From positions 186,001-250,000 of the forward strand of contig JAZGGI010000028.1 in assembly GCA_036480375.1 (NCBI GenBank): a stretch of DNA of 64,000 bases. The letters are read 5' to 3'. Below the pieces are notes generated by a model, which saw only the letters and a list, made by a program, of their open reading frames with translations, searched no databases and was not told the origin of the DNA. This stretch comes from Candidatus Zixiibacteriota bacterium (lineage in GTDB: Bacteria > Zixibacteria > MSB-5A5 > GN15 > JAAZOE01). Shown piece after piece: positions 42,635 through 53,242 of the stretch (the stretch's first letter is position 1; each line of letters begins with the position of its first letter). The translations under genes were made by a program, and so were the position numbers.

Positions 42635-45475
42635 ATGAAGAATACATTACTATTGGTTTTGATAGTACTAATTCTCAGATCATTATCTATTAGCGCTGAT
42701 TTATATAGGATTAAATTATCGAGTCATGCCGACGCGGAGTATTTGAATTCGACAGGTGTAGAGCCGGTGGCGATGCTGTTTCGTGGATATTTAGTAATGG
42801 CGGATAAATCTCAAGCGTATGAGATGGAATCCCGCGGGATTGAGTTAAGGTTAATAGAAGCGGGCGTAGACAAATCGTTCCTTGGTATTGATATGCGTCG
42901 CGATCGTAAGAATGTAGACAGGTTTGATTTGATATATGAAGAGGGGGCATTTCGTTTATTTCGCCTTGAACCAATGGAGAAGTCCAGGATACTGACTGGT
43001 ACTGAGATCATGCCGGTAGCAGATAGGAATATTATCTTTACTTATGTTGAGAGTGTTGAGTATGACGAAAGTTCGTATGTGCTGCCTGGCGGATTGGAAG
43101 AATTGATAGGGCAAATAAGCATAGATTCTCTAGTTGCTTTTTCCGAACATCTGGAATCTTATATGGGACGCGTTACGGGTACCATTGTCAATTTCCAGGT
43201 TCAGGAATGGCTTTCAAACAAATTTATAGAGATGGGTTATACGGATGTATATTACGACCGGTTTACATTTAATTTTGATGGCTCAACGAAGAATTGCCGC
43301 AATGTTATTGCGGTCAAGGAAGGGACAAAGTATCCGGATCATCAAATAATCATTGGGGCTCATTATGATACATATAGCGGATGGGTTTTTGATACGGGAG
43401 TTTCTCCCGGGGCAGATGATAATGGTTCAGGAATGGCCGCTGTTTTGGAAATTGCAAGAGTTCTAAAAGATATTGAAACAGATGTGACTATCCTCTTTAT
43501 TTTATTTGATGGCGAGGAATTTCTTTGTAAGGGATCTGGCCATTACGCAAATGAGGCTTATGCACGAGGTGATGATATTATCTTTATGTTGAATTTGGAT
43601 ATGATAGGAGCCCGGCGTAATGGAAGCTCGGTCTATATTAACCATGGCAATGATATGAAATACGCCTATTTATGCGAGTTACTGGGAGATACATTACTAA
43701 ATATTAATGGACATTTTATTACTGAATACGCCTCGGATCAAAGAAAATTCTGGGAAGTTGGCTACAATGCTCTCATGATTCATGAGTATGAATTTTCTGA
43801 AGTTTGGCATACTGTTGATGACCTTGTGCAATTCTTAACGTATGACTATATGACATCTATGACCAAATTGGCATTGGCGACCGTTTATTCAATTGATAAT
43901 ATTGCCTCACCCAATCCCTCGCTTCTGATAAGTTACCCGTTGGGATTGCCTTCTTCATTGCCTGCGGGCGAAACATCGTTTTTAGAGGTTCAATTGGAGG
44001 GTTTGTATGGCGGTGAGGTTATGCCGGGGACTATCAACTGGCATTATTCAATTTCCGGTGAGAATTACGTTACGGTACCGATGACAGAGAAGAGTTCAGG
44101 AATTTATGAAGTCGAAATTCCAGGAATGCTATCCGGTACACAAATATCCTATTATGCCGATGCTGAAGAGATCAACACAGGTGTTGTTTCAGGGGGAAAT
44201 ATAGCATCGGCTGACAATGCATATTATTTATATCCTGAACAATCTTTGTTTGAGGACGGTTTTGCCCAGGATTTTGGCTGGCAGGTAGAGGGTAATGCTT
44301 CTGAGGGGATCTGGGAGCGTGGCATACCTGAAGGCGACGGATTAAATGGTGATCCATTGGAAGATTTTGACGGCGATGGTTGGTGTTATTTAACCGGTAA
44401 TAATATCGGAAATTCTGAGAGAGTAAATGGAGTGACATCTCTAATTTCTCCTATGTTTGATTTATCGGATAAATATGGCGAGGTCAGATACGCGATATGG
44501 TTTGAAAACGGACCTTATCGGGAAGATATAATGTCTGTCTATTTGAGTGGAAATGGGGGGATTGATTGGATAAAGGTTGATTCTATCGGCCCGGTTTCAG
44601 GGTGCGGGGGGAGTTGGCAAACTCGATCGTTCCTGATGAATTTCCATATCGGCAATAGTTCACAAGTCCGAGTGAAATTTGTTGTCTCCGACTATAATCA
44701 ATCAGGCATTGAAGCCGGTTTGGATGCATTCAGAGTTTTGCTACATAGTTCAGATCCATTAGAAATACCCGATCAAGCTTTTTCGGAATGGACGAAAGGG
44801 GAGCCATATACAGCGCAGGTGTATGCCATTGGGGGGTTAGGTGATATTGCATTTAACGATATAGACGACAGTTTTAGTTTGGCCGGATTGGTATTGCATA
44901 GTGACGGATTGATTGAGGGGCAACTGACAAAAAGCGGTCAATTGAATTTGTTGGTTGAAGCCCTCAATGAAGTTGGTAATAGCGCAATGGGTATGATATC
45001 CTTTTTGGTCAATGAGCCGGTGGCGTTGCATACGTTCAGTCTTCCGGGAGGGATGATTCGTGAGAGTTATTCTCAGCAGTTGAATGCTGATGGCGGTACG
45101 GGTGAGTTGATATGGATTGATAAGTATGGAGATTTGGAGGGGACGGGATTGAGTTTATCGTCGACGGGATTGGTCTCGGGGGTGGTTGAGGATCCCAGGT
45201 TGATTGGTTTCACGGTTTACATATCGGATATAACAGGTAGTGATCAGGAATGGACGTATGAGATGAATTTTGAATATATCGATGGTGACGCTAATGGTGA
45301 TAATGTAGTCAATGTTGGTGATGCGGTATTTATTATCAATCATGTTTTCAAGCATGGTCCGTCTCCTTATCCTTACCTTGCGGCCGATACTAATTGTGAT
45401 GGTGATGTAAACATCGGTGATGCGGTTTATTTAGTGAATCATATCTTCAAGGATTGGCCGGCACCGGGCTGTTAA
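42635..45475 (+). CDS. Secreted M28 peptidase with dockerin, copy 2
   Basis: The 946-residue paralogue has the same architecture. Its catalytic core reads GAHYDTYSG with GADDNGSGM, FDGEEF, LNLDMIGA and EVWHTVDD, so the zinc ligands are kept. The motif after them, SDHYSF in copy 1, is SDQRKF here. The C-terminal 155 residues (Ig module plus dockerin) are nearly identical to copy 1 at the DNA level, while the catalytic half is much more diverged. It starts 34 bases after copy 1 and is probably co-transcribed. Confidence 0.88.
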   Translation: MKNTLLLVLIVLILRSLSISADLYRIKLSSHADAEYLNSTGVEPVAMLFRGYLVMADKSQAYEMESRGIELRLIEAGVDKSFLGIDMRRDRKNVDRFDLIYEEGAFRLFRLEPMEKSRILTGTEIMPVADRNIIFTYVESVEYDESSYVLPGGLEELIGQISIDSLVAFSEHLESYMGRVTGTIVNFQVQEWLSNKFIEMGYTDVYYDRFTFNFDGSTKNCRNVIAVKEGTKYPDHQIIIGAHYDTYSGWVFDTGVSPGADDNGSGMAAVLEIARVLKDIETDVTILFILFDGEEFLCKGSGHYANEAYARGDDIIFMLNLDMIGARRNGSSVYINHGNDMKYAYLCELLGDTLLNINGHFITEYASDQRKFWEVGYNALMIHEYEFSEVWHTVDDLVQFLTYDYMTSMTKLALATVYSIDNIASPNPSLLISYPLGLPSSLPAGETSFLEVQLEGLYGGEVMPGTINWHYSISGENYVTVPMTEKSSGIYEVEIPGMLSGTQISYYADAEEINTGVVSGGNIASADNAYYLYPEQSLFEDGFAQDFGWQVEGNASEGIWERGIPEGDGLNGDPLEDFDGDGWCYLTGNNIGNSERVNGVTSLISPMFDLSDKYGEVRYAIWFENGPYREDIMSVYLSGNGGIDWIKVDSIGPVSGCGGSWQTRSFLMNFHIGNSSQVRVKFVVSDYNQSGIEAGLDAFRVLLHSSDPLEIPDQAFSEWTKGEPYTAQVYAIGGLGDIAFNDIDDSFSLAGLVLHSDGLIEGQLTKSGQLNLLVEALNEVGNSAMGMISFLVNEPVALHTFSLPGGMIRESYSQQLNADGGTGELIWIDKYGDLEGTGLSLSSTGLVSGVVEDPRLIGFTVYISDITGSDQEWTYEMNFEYIDGDANGDNVVNVGDAVFIINHVFKHGPSPYPYLAADTNCDGDVNIGDAVYLVNHIFKDWPAPGC

Positions 45476-45503
45476 ATTAAATCTTAGAGAAGGACTGTGT
45501 ATT

Positions 45504-48332
45504 TTGGTTAAGATTACATCGTCGTTCCTCATACTCCTGGTATTTGGTTCGATTTCATTAGCAGATGATCTTTATCGGGTCAGTTTATCGAGTCATGCCG
45601 ACGCGGAGTTTTTGAATTCGACAGGAATACATCCCGTCGCAAAAATATTCCAGGGATATTTGATAGTCGCCAGCGATGATGAGGCTATGGCTATTGAAAA
45701 AGCGGGTATAGAGATTGAATTGCAGGCAGATGATATTGAACTTGATAATCTGTATATAGATGCCCGGCGGGATGGTAAATTTATTGATGAGTTTCCGACT
45801 GTTTATGAAAAGGATGAATTGCGATTGGTATCGGTGGCAGGTTTAGATAAGTCTGCGGTGGATTTACCCCATGAATTATGGCCTGCATATGATACGAATT
45901 TGAGCTTTCAATATTTTGAATCGAAGGGCTATAATGCGCATGCCCTTTATAATGCTCCGGACCTTGAATATATAATGTCTCGTGTGAACACTGATTCTTT
46001 AATTTCTTATGCGGAAAGATTGCAGGCATTTAATGGCCGAGTTGTTGATACAGATTCCAATTATGCGTCAAGTCAGTGGATTTATGACAAGCTGGGAGAA
46101 TTTGGATATGTTTCTCAGTTCGATGATTTTACATTCACAAGATATAACGGTACCGTAAACGCGCGAAATGTTGTTGCGATAAAAACGGGACTTGCCTCGC
46201 CTGAAAATCAGATAATTTTATGCGCCCATTTTGATGCTGTGCCAGGTTCTCCGGGTGCCGATGATAATGGCTCCGGTACGGCCGGAGTATTAGAACTTGC
46301 GAGGATATTGAAAGATATTGAAACCGATTTATCATTTGTTTTTATATTGTTTGATGCCGAAGAAGTAGGGCTTTACGGTTCATATCATTACGCCGGGGAG
46401 GCATTTACCCTAGGGGATAATATCGAATATATTCTCAACCTGGATATGATAGCTCATTATCCGAATTCGGATAGCGCCAACCTGTTTCACAGTGATTTTC
46501 TGGAATACGCCTATCTATGTTCTCATTTAGGTGATTCGTTGCTGGATTTGACAGTTGAATTTGGCGGAACGTCAGGTGGTTCGGATCACTATCCTTTTTC
46601 GACTTATGGCTGGGAAGTCGGTTTTCTGGCGGAACGCATATTCTCCGATGTTTATCATAGTAGTCACGATAGTACAACTTATATGAATTTCGAATATATG
46701 ACCAGGATGGTGAAGCTGGCAGCCGCGACTACTTATTCAATAGATTATGCCTTTATTCCCGAGCCGTCTCTGACAATAGAGTTTCCGGACGGAGTCCCTC
46801 TCACAATTCCGGCTGATGAGCAATATTTGTTGCGAGTTGATATAAACGAGTTATATGGCGGTCAGCATATGGCTAATAGCTGCCAGTTGCATTATTGGGC
46901 AGAGGATGGAACATTAATAACAGAATATATGACTGAGGTTGAATATGGTCGGTATGAGGAGGATTTCCCTGCATTGGAAAGCGGTTGTTATTTTGATTTT
47001 TATATTACGGTTCAGGATACAGATGGTTTTTCGTTTGCTGCCGGATCGCCTGATAATCCTTATCGCGCGATATCACTTTATTTTGAAGGAGTATTGTTTT
47101 CTGATGATTTTGAGAGTGATTTGGGGTGGTCGGTTGGAGGTAACGCGTCGGATGGAAATTGGGAAAGAGGAATCCCGGGAGGTAGTGGCAATGATGGAGA
47201 ACCGACATCGGATTATGACGGAAGCGGTTCATGTTTTTTAACGGGCCCAACTGAGGGTTCGGATGTAGATAATGGCACGGTGTCGCTTTATTCCCCTTCG
47301 TTTGATTTACTTGACGGTTATGGACTGGTGAATTTTTCTTTTTGGTTCAACAACGGTTCGCCCAAGTCAGAGACACTAAACATCTATTTGAAAAAACAGG
47401 GTGTTGATCAATGGGTTTTGGTAAAATCGTTTGGACCGGTCGAGAACGCTTCCGGCGGTTGGAACGAATATTCTTTCTGGGTAAACCATATTTATCCTGC
47501 GGGAGGAATATTCGATCTCAGGATTGACGCCGCCGATGAGGGATTTGATTCCCGGGTAGAAGCCGCGGTTGACGCTTTTTCGGTTACCAAATATTTGCCG
47601 GATCCGTTGACCATTTTAGATAATGTTCCGGTTGACTGGACGATGGGACAGCCATATTCCTTCCAACTAAACGCCGAAGGCGGCGTTGGCGAATATCTCT
47701 GGGCTGATTACAGCCAAGGACTATTGCCGTTTGGGTTGTCGATTTCTCTGGAAGATGGATTAATATCCGGTATTCCGACCTCTGCAGGTACGGTAGATTT
47801 CACCGCGTGGATAGGTGACGAAATGTATAATAATTACGAAAAGTCTTTTACGTTTACCATAAATGAATCGGTGAGTATTGATACGGAAACATTGCCTGAC
47901 GGCGAGGTGGATATCGCCTACAATGAATTGCTCGAAGCCGATGGAGGTACCGAGACAAATACATGGACAGAAGTAGGTAACGGTCTTGAATCAACCGGAC
48001 TAACCTTATCCGATAATGGGATATTATCAGGTATTGTATTGTCATCTCTGGAGATTAATTTTACCGCTCGTGTTGAGGATGTTACCGGAAGTTATGATGA
48101 ACGGGAATTTTCGATTGAATTTGTATATATTTATATTCCCGGTGACGCCAATGGTGATAATGCAGTCAATGTTGGCGACGCCGTATTTTTAATTAACCAT
48201 GTATTTAAACAGGGACCGGCTCCATATCCGCTGGTTTCCGGGGACGCAAATTGCGATAATGACGTTAATGTCGGCGATGCCGTCTATATCATCAACCACG
48301 TGTTTAAAGGCGGTCCCGAACCCGGGTGTTAG
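45504..48332 (+). CDS. Secreted M28 peptidase with dockerin, copy 3
   Basis: The 942-residue paralogue starts with TTG at 45504 (AAGGACTG upstream). Catalytic motifs are CAHFDAVPGSPGADDNGSGT, FDAEEVG, LNLDMIAH and VYHSSHDS, with SDHYPF retained. Its Fn3/jellyroll and Ig regions are the most diverged of the four. It ends in two dockerin repeats and GGPEPGC. It lies 28 bases after copy 2. Confidence 0.88.
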   Translation: MVKITSSFLILLVFGSISLADDLYRVSLSSHADAEFLNSTGIHPVAKIFQGYLIVASDDEAMAIEKAGIEIELQADDIELDNLYIDARRDGKFIDEFPTVYEKDELRLVSVAGLDKSAVDLPHELWPAYDTNLSFQYFESKGYNAHALYNAPDLEYIMSRVNTDSLISYAERLQAFNGRVVDTDSNYASSQWIYDKLGEFGYVSQFDDFTFTRYNGTVNARNVVAIKTGLASPENQIILCAHFDAVPGSPGADDNGSGTAGVLELARILKDIETDLSFVFILFDAEEVGLYGSYHYAGEAFTLGDNIEYILNLDMIAHYPNSDSANLFHSDFLEYAYLCSHLGDSLLDLTVEFGGTSGGSDHYPFSTYGWEVGFLAERIFSDVYHSSHDSTTYMNFEYMTRMVKLAAATTYSIDYAFIPEPSLTIEFPDGVPLTIPADEQYLLRVDINELYGGQHMANSCQLHYWAEDGTLITEYMTEVEYGRYEEDFPALESGCYFDFYITVQDTDGFSFAAGSPDNPYRAISLYFEGVLFSDDFESDLGWSVGGNASDGNWERGIPGGSGNDGEPTSDYDGSGSCFLTGPTEGSDVDNGTVSLYSPSFDLLDGYGLVNFSFWFNNGSPKSETLNIYLKKQGVDQWVLVKSFGPVENASGGWNEYSFWVNHIYPAGGIFDLRIDAADEGFDSRVEAAVDAFSVTKYLPDPLTILDNVPVDWTMGQPYSFQLNAEGGVGEYLWADYSQGLLPFGLSISLEDGLISGIPTSAGTVDFTAWIGDEMYNNYEKSFTFTINESVSIDTETLPDGEVDIAYNELLEADGGTETNTWTEVGNGLESTGLTLSDNGILSGIVLSSLEINFTARVEDVTGSYDEREFSIEFVYIYIPGDANGDNAVNVGDAVFLINHVFKQGPAPYPLVSGDANCDNDVNVGDAVYIINHVFKGGPEPGC

Positions 48333-48366
48333 ATAAAATAAATAGGTGCATGAAAGAAGGTGTGGT

Positions 48367-51222
48367 ATGAAGAACAGGGTGCTTCTGTTATTGATACTAC
48401 TGTTTCTTAATTCTTTATCATTTAGTGATGATTTGTATCGGATAAGATTAACCAGTTCACAGAGCGCTGCATATTTGAATTCATCGGGGATTGAAGCAAT
48501 AGCAATGCTTCTTCGCGGTTATTTGATATTGGCGGATGGGAATCAGGCGGAAGCGATGGTGTCGCATGGAATAGAATTGGAGTTAATCGAGTCAGGCGTG
48601 TTTAAGAGTCAACTTGGCATTGACCTTCGTCGCGATCGCAAGAATGTTGAAAGGTATGAGTTGCTTTATGAGGAGGGGGAGTTTCGATTATATCGGATTG
48701 CTTCTGATGCGAAGTTGGAAATATTACTTGGTGATGAGGTGATGCCCGTACGGGGAGATAATATAGTATTTTCATATATCGAGAATATTGAATACGATAC
48801 TGATTCTTATGTCCTGCCGGTCGGATTGGACGAGTTAATTGGACAGATAGATGAGGCCGCATTATTTTCAAATACAAGTAGGCTGGAAAGTTTTAGTAAC
48901 CGATTTGCAGGCTCATTGGCAATGGATACTGTTCAGGAATGGTTAATGGATAAATTTTATTCATTTGGATACGATTCAGTTTATTTAGATCCTTTTGAAT
49001 GCATTCACGCTGGTTACGGGAATACTTTGTATTGTAACAATGTTATCGCAGTTAAGCCTGGTATAAAACATCCAAATTGTCATATTATTGTTGGCGCCCA
49101 TTTTGACGCCGCTGACTTATGGTATACTGGTGGTGAAGGTTCTCCGGGTGCGGATGATAATGGATCGGGGACGTCTGCGGTTTTGGAGATTGCCAAAGTA
49201 TTAAGGGATGTGGAAACAAATATCACTTTTGTCTTTATCTTATTTGATGGCGAGGAATTTGGGATGAGTGGTTCCTACCATTATGCCAACGAGGCATATG
49301 CCAGAGGTGATACGATTGTGTATATGCTTAATATAGATATGATTGCGGCCGTAGGCAATGAGAGTGAGGCAAATCTCTATCACGGCGATGATATGAAATT
49401 TGCAGAATTGTGTAAGTACCTGGCCGATACCCTATTTAACTTTAACGCCTATTTGCTGGGTCCTTACTTTTCAGATCAGAGGCCCTTCAGGGAGCTTGGT
49501 TATACTGTTACATTTCTGCGGGAGTACTATTTATCAGATTACATTCATACACCAGAAGATTTAACGATTCATATGGATTTTGACTACATGACCAAGATGA
49601 CAAAGATAGCATTGGCGACGGCATATTCGGCTGATTTTTTAGTTATTCCGATTCGTTCGATATCGGTGACCTATCCTGAGGGTTTGCCATTGTCGTTTCC
49701 GGCCAATGAGTTATCATCTTTTGTAGTTCAGGTTGAAGGTATTCATGGTGGCTCAGTTGTGGCAGGGACAGTCGAATTGCATTGGTCGATTGATGGCGGG
49801 GATTACGTTACGATTCCATTGACTGAGAAAAGCGCCGGTCTTTATGGGGTTGAGATGGATGGTTATCCAGCGGGGACCCGGATTTCATATTATGTGACAG
49901 CCCAGGAGTCAGCGACGGGTCTCATAAGTGGCGAAACGGAGCCAAGTGCGAACGCGGGATCATATTTGTATTTTGAATCATTATTATTTTCAGATGATTT
50001 TTCGTCAGATCAAGGGTGGATAGTCGAGGGTAATGCTACGGCCGGTGATTGGGAGCGTGGGATACCTGTGGGAGATGGCAGCTATGGTGATCCGATTGAG
50101 GATTTTGACGGGAATGGTTGGTGTTATATAACGGGGAATGCTATTGGTGATTCGGATGTAGATAATGGTGCCACATCCTTGATATCACCTTCGTTTGATA
50201 TGTCAAGTTATTATAGCGAGGTAAGATATGCGGTTTGGTATAGTAATAGTATAATCCGTGATGATTTATTTGATGTATATGTGAGCGGTGATGACGGGCA
50301 GACATGGATTCAGGTTGATACTCTGGGTCCTTTTCCCTATGACGCAGCCGGAGGTTGGCAAAGTCGTTCGTTTATAGTTAATGAATTTATGGATTTCAGT
50401 TCGACCGTGCGGGTGAAGTTTGAGGCCACTGATTATGGCATGGAGTCGACGGTTGAAGCGGGATTGGATGGATTTAAGGTATTGCTTCATAGTTCTGAAC
50501 CGTTTGAGATACCGGATCAAACACTACCTGAATGGACGAAGAACCGGCCTTTTTCTGCCCGACTATACGCTACCGGGGGTTTGGGTAACCGGATATGGGT
50601 TGAGCGTGAAAGTAGTTTTAGTATGGCCGGCTTGACGTTAAATTCGGATGGGACGGTTGAGGGTCAGCCGACGACTACCGGTCAGTTGAGATTATTGGCG
50701 GATGCGATTACCGAGATATTTAATACTGCATCAGGCACAATATATTTTACAGTCAATGAGCCGGTTGCATTGCATACCTTCAGTCTTCCCGGGGGATTGA
50801 TTCGAGAGAGTTATTCACAGCAGTTGAATGCCGATGGTGGTACGGGTGAGTTGACGTGGATAGACAAGTATGGAGATTTAACCGGAACGGGATTAACCTT
50901 ATCTTCGATGGGTTTAGTCTCGGGAGCGGTTGAGGATCCAAGATTGATAAGTTTTACAGTTTATGTATCTGATATTACAGGCAGTTGGCAGGAGCGGACG
51001 TATGAGATGAATTTTGAATATATCGATGGTGATGCCAATGGTGATGATAATGTCAATGTCGGCGATGCCGTATTTTTAATTAACCATGTATTTAAACAGG
51101 GACCGGCTCCATATCCTCTGATATCCGGGGACGCGAATTGTGATGATGACGTTAATGTCGGCGATGCCGTCTATATCATCAACCATGTGTTTAAAGGCGG
51201 TCCCGAACCCGGGTGCGACTGA
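48367..51222 (+). CDS. Secreted M28 peptidase with dockerin, copy 4
   Basis: The ATG at 48367 gives the signal peptide MKNRVLLLLILLFLNSLSFSD; an upstream in-frame ATG adds seven residues. Catalytic motifs are GAHFDAAD with GADDNGSGT, FDGEEFG, LNIDMIAA and YIHTPEDL, with SDQRPF in place of SDHxxF. The Ig module resembles copies 1 and 2, whereas the dockerin is almost identical to copy 3, so the gene is a mosaic. The end is GGPEPGCD. The run of four copies stops here. Confidence 0.88.
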   Translation: MKNRVLLLLILLFLNSLSFSDDLYRIRLTSSQSAAYLNSSGIEAIAMLLRGYLILADGNQAEAMVSHGIELELIESGVFKSQLGIDLRRDRKNVERYELLYEEGEFRLYRIASDAKLEILLGDEVMPVRGDNIVFSYIENIEYDTDSYVLPVGLDELIGQIDEAALFSNTSRLESFSNRFAGSLAMDTVQEWLMDKFYSFGYDSVYLDPFECIHAGYGNTLYCNNVIAVKPGIKHPNCHIIVGAHFDAADLWYTGGEGSPGADDNGSGTSAVLEIAKVLRDVETNITFVFILFDGEEFGMSGSYHYANEAYARGDTIVYMLNIDMIAAVGNESEANLYHGDDMKFAELCKYLADTLFNFNAYLLGPYFSDQRPFRELGYTVTFLREYYLSDYIHTPEDLTIHMDFDYMTKMTKIALATAYSADFLVIPIRSISVTYPEGLPLSFPANELSSFVVQVEGIHGGSVVAGTVELHWSIDGGDYVTIPLTEKSAGLYGVEMDGYPAGTRISYYVTAQESATGLISGETEPSANAGSYLYFESLLFSDDFSSDQGWIVEGNATAGDWERGIPVGDGSYGDPIEDFDGNGWCYITGNAIGDSDVDNGATSLISPSFDMSSYYSEVRYAVWYSNSIIRDDLFDVYVSGDDGQTWIQVDTLGPFPYDAAGGWQSRSFIVNEFMDFSSTVRVKFEATDYGMESTVEAGLDGFKVLLHSSEPFEIPDQTLPEWTKNRPFSARLYATGGLGNRIWVERESSFSMAGLTLNSDGTVEGQPTTTGQLRLLADAITEIFNTASGTIYFTVNEPVALHTFSLPGGLIRESYSQQLNADGGTGELTWIDKYGDLTGTGLTLSSMGLVSGAVEDPRLISFTVYVSDITGSWQERTYEMNFEYIDGDANGDDNVNVGDAVFLINHVFKQGPAPYPLISGDANCDDDVNVGDAVYIINHVFKGGPEPGCD

Positions 51223-51274
51223 TTGTCAGATAATTGGAATTACTTAATAAGCAGCGAAACAACTATTTAATAAT

Positions 51275-51634
51275 TTATTTGTCTTCGATTACTTCATAAA
51301 CCGTATCGCGAGTAAAGAAATAGGGTAGGCCTTGAAGGCAACCGCGACTTTCCGTACAAACGCAAAATAACTTCGTCTCAAAAATCGCGATGACCTGCTC
51401 GCTGGGGGAGCCTGGTTCCAGATCGGAATAATATTTACCGACTTCGATGAGCCGTTTTGGCTGGTCATGATATAGGGGATTGACGCCCAAAGCCGCGATT
51501 TTTTTATCTCGAATGGGGTAGCCCAGGGTTTTTTCGAGGTAAGATTTTATTTCCCGACGCTTTTGTTCGTCTATTGTTGATTTTTCTCGCATTTTCTTAA
51601 AGATTTCATGATGGTCTGATTTTGTCAAGGCCAA
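51275..51634 (-). CDS. Hypothetical protein with Cys-rich segment
   Basis: The 119-residue protein is basic and helical at its N-terminus. Its C-terminal half contains FCVCTESRGCLQG, a possible metal-binding loop. No family is recognised. Two minor points support it as real: in-frame use across 360 bases, and a gene-like spacing on both sides. Confidence 0.5.
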   Translation of the reverse strand: MALTKSDHHEIFKKMREKSTIDEQKRREIKSYLEKTLGYPIRDKKIAALGVNPLYHDQPKRLIEVGKYYSDLEPGSPSEQVIAIFETKLFCVCTESRGCLQGLPYFFTRDTVYEVIEDK

Positions 51635-51799
51635 TGGCTTTTTTTCTTTTACCGTTAGCTTTAATTATCTAATTTTCGGGAACATTTTAATAACTGGACT
51701 GTTATAATCCATAAAATAACTGTAGAAACCGTAAATAACTTAATTGCCTAATACAGGGGTTACCTGGCAGGCTTAATTGGGAGAAATTGGAGGTTTAAC

Positions 51800-52423
51800 A
51801 TGGCTTATAAATTACCGGAATTACAGTACTCATACGATGCGCTGGAACCGCATATTGACGCGCGGACAATGGAGATTCACCATAGCAAGCATCACCAGAC
51901 TTACGTTAATAATCTCAATGCGATCGTTGAGAATCATGCCGATCTGGCGAAACAATCTCCGGAAGAATTGCTGGTTAATTTGAATAACATTCCGGAGAAA
52001 GTTCGGACCGGGATTCGCAATAATGGCGGCGGAGTTGCCAATCATTCGTTTTTCTGGAGTATTTTGAAAAAGGACGCAGAATTTAGAGGCGAAGTCGCTG
52101 AGGCGATCAACGCCAAGTTTGGCAGTTTTGAACATTTCAGGGAACAGTTTACTCAAGCCGCTCTGGGACAGTTTGGCAGCGGCTGGGCGTGGTTGGTGGT
52201 CTCGGATGGCGATCTGGAAATTATGGCGACGGCTAATCAGGATACTCCTTTGAGTTATGGCAAGACACCGATCTTAGCCGTAGATGTTTGGGAACATGCC
52301 TATTACCTGAACTACCAAAACAGGCGCCCGGATTACCTGAAAGGGTTTTTCAATGTCATCAACTGGGATAAAGTTAACGAGTATTATCGCGAATCTGTCA
52401 AGAAAAGCGCAGTTACTCCCTAA
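51800..52423 (+). CDS. sodA: Superoxide dismutase, Mn/Fe family
   Basis: The 207-residue enzyme has metal ligands H27 ([12 protein letters not shown]), H82 ([11 protein letters not shown]), D162 and H166 (DVWEHAYYL). Gln147 (TANQDTPL) and Gly at the GGxANH site point to the manganese or cambialistic type rather than classical iron SOD. The usual His in GGHANH is replaced by Val. No signal peptide is present, so it is cytosolic. A GAGAAATTGGAGG region precedes the ATG. Confidence 0.93.
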   Translation: MAYKLPELQYSYDALEPHIDARTMEIHHSKHHQTYVNNLNAIVENHADLAKQSPEELLVNLNNIPEKVRTGIRNNGGGVANHSFFWSILKKDAEFRGEVAEAINAKFGSFEHFREQFTQAALGQFGSGWAWLVVSDGDLEIMATANQDTPLSYGKTPILAVDVWEHAYYLNYQNRRPDYLKGFFNVINWDKVNEYYRESVKKSAVTP

Positions 52424-52432
52424 CCTTCGATC

Positions 52433-52465
52433 ATAGCCGTACCCAATTTAATTGGATACGGCTAT
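52433..52465. terminator. Strong hairpin between sod and a convergent gene
   Basis: ATAGCCGTA pairs with TACGGCTAT, and inside it CCAAT pairs with ATTGG over a TTA loop, with one mismatch between the two helices. It lies nine bases after the sod stop and can serve both directions. Confidence 0.7.
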
Positions 52466-52485
52466 ATTTATGCCTGGAAATAAAG

Positions 52486-52977
52486 CTAAGTGGTCAAAGA
52501 TTCTTCGGTAAACCGCAATCTATTTTCCGCTTCAAACCAGTCATCGATATCGCGGCCATTGTCAGCGCCGCGATTTTGGTATAGCGAGTAGGCGACTTTT
52601 TCGACTACCCCTCCCGCCTTGCTTCTGTCCTGATCTCCGGATATCTCAAGCATCAGTTCGGAACCGTTTTTAGATTTTACATGAAGCGACAAACTCAAGC
52701 CGTTTTTTTGTTTTTCGATTTGAATAGTATCCGGGTCGGGTAATGTTACTTCCGGAATGGCCAGATTATTGGGGTCCCAGCTTGCCGTATAAAGCTGAAG
52801 GCCATTGATAAATCTACCCTTTTTGCTTGGTTTGATGCCTAAGAACGGTTCTAAAGGGATAGTTTCGCGATTTTGGTGCATATCCCGAAGTGTTATCCTG
52901 GCATGGCGGTATTGATTTTCAAGGTTGAATCGTCGGCAAAATCGCTTCCAATCGGAGCGCTTAATTTCCTTTACCAT
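52486..52977 (-). CDS. DUF5335-like and DUF2934-like fusion protein
   Basis: The 163-residue protein opens with an EIKRSDWKRFCRRFNLENQYRHARITL stretch of the DUF5335 type. Its C-terminal YSLYQNRGADNGRDIDDWFEAENRL matches the DUF2934 motif (helix, Gly-Asp-x-x-x-Asp-W, Ala-Glu). Both families are unexplained and usually occur alone. Cytosolic. The assignments come from motif memory and are tentative. Confidence 0.5.
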   Translation of the reverse strand: MVKEIKRSDWKRFCRRFNLENQYRHARITLRDMHQNRETIPLEPFLGIKPSKKGRFINGLQLYTASWDPNNLAIPEVTLPDPDTIQIEKQKNGLSLSLHVKSKNGSELMLEISGDQDRSKAGGVVEKVAYSLYQNRGADNGRDIDDWFEAENRLRFTEESLTT

Positions 52978-53242
52978 ACGTACCTCTTAATGATATTGTT
53001 ATAAAGAGCCTATTTTTAATATCGGATTATCCTGCAGCGAAATTAATCTCTGATGAATAGATAATTGTGAAATCCGCATACGTTTTACGATTGTCAGAAA
53101 TCACTATTTGATCAGCAATACCGCTGAAATTGCTATTTTTATTGTTATGGCGGTTAAGGAATAATTGATTTTTATTTATCTATGGTTACCATATCAGTTA
53201 ATGAATGCATAAAATGACAGCCCAAGCCATAAAGAGCAGAAT

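Noticed and set aside
40781-50520. Many minus-strand frames within the four M28 genes
   Set aside because: They mirror the low-stop codon use of the plus-strand genes and recur at homologous places in each copy; no starts or family features.
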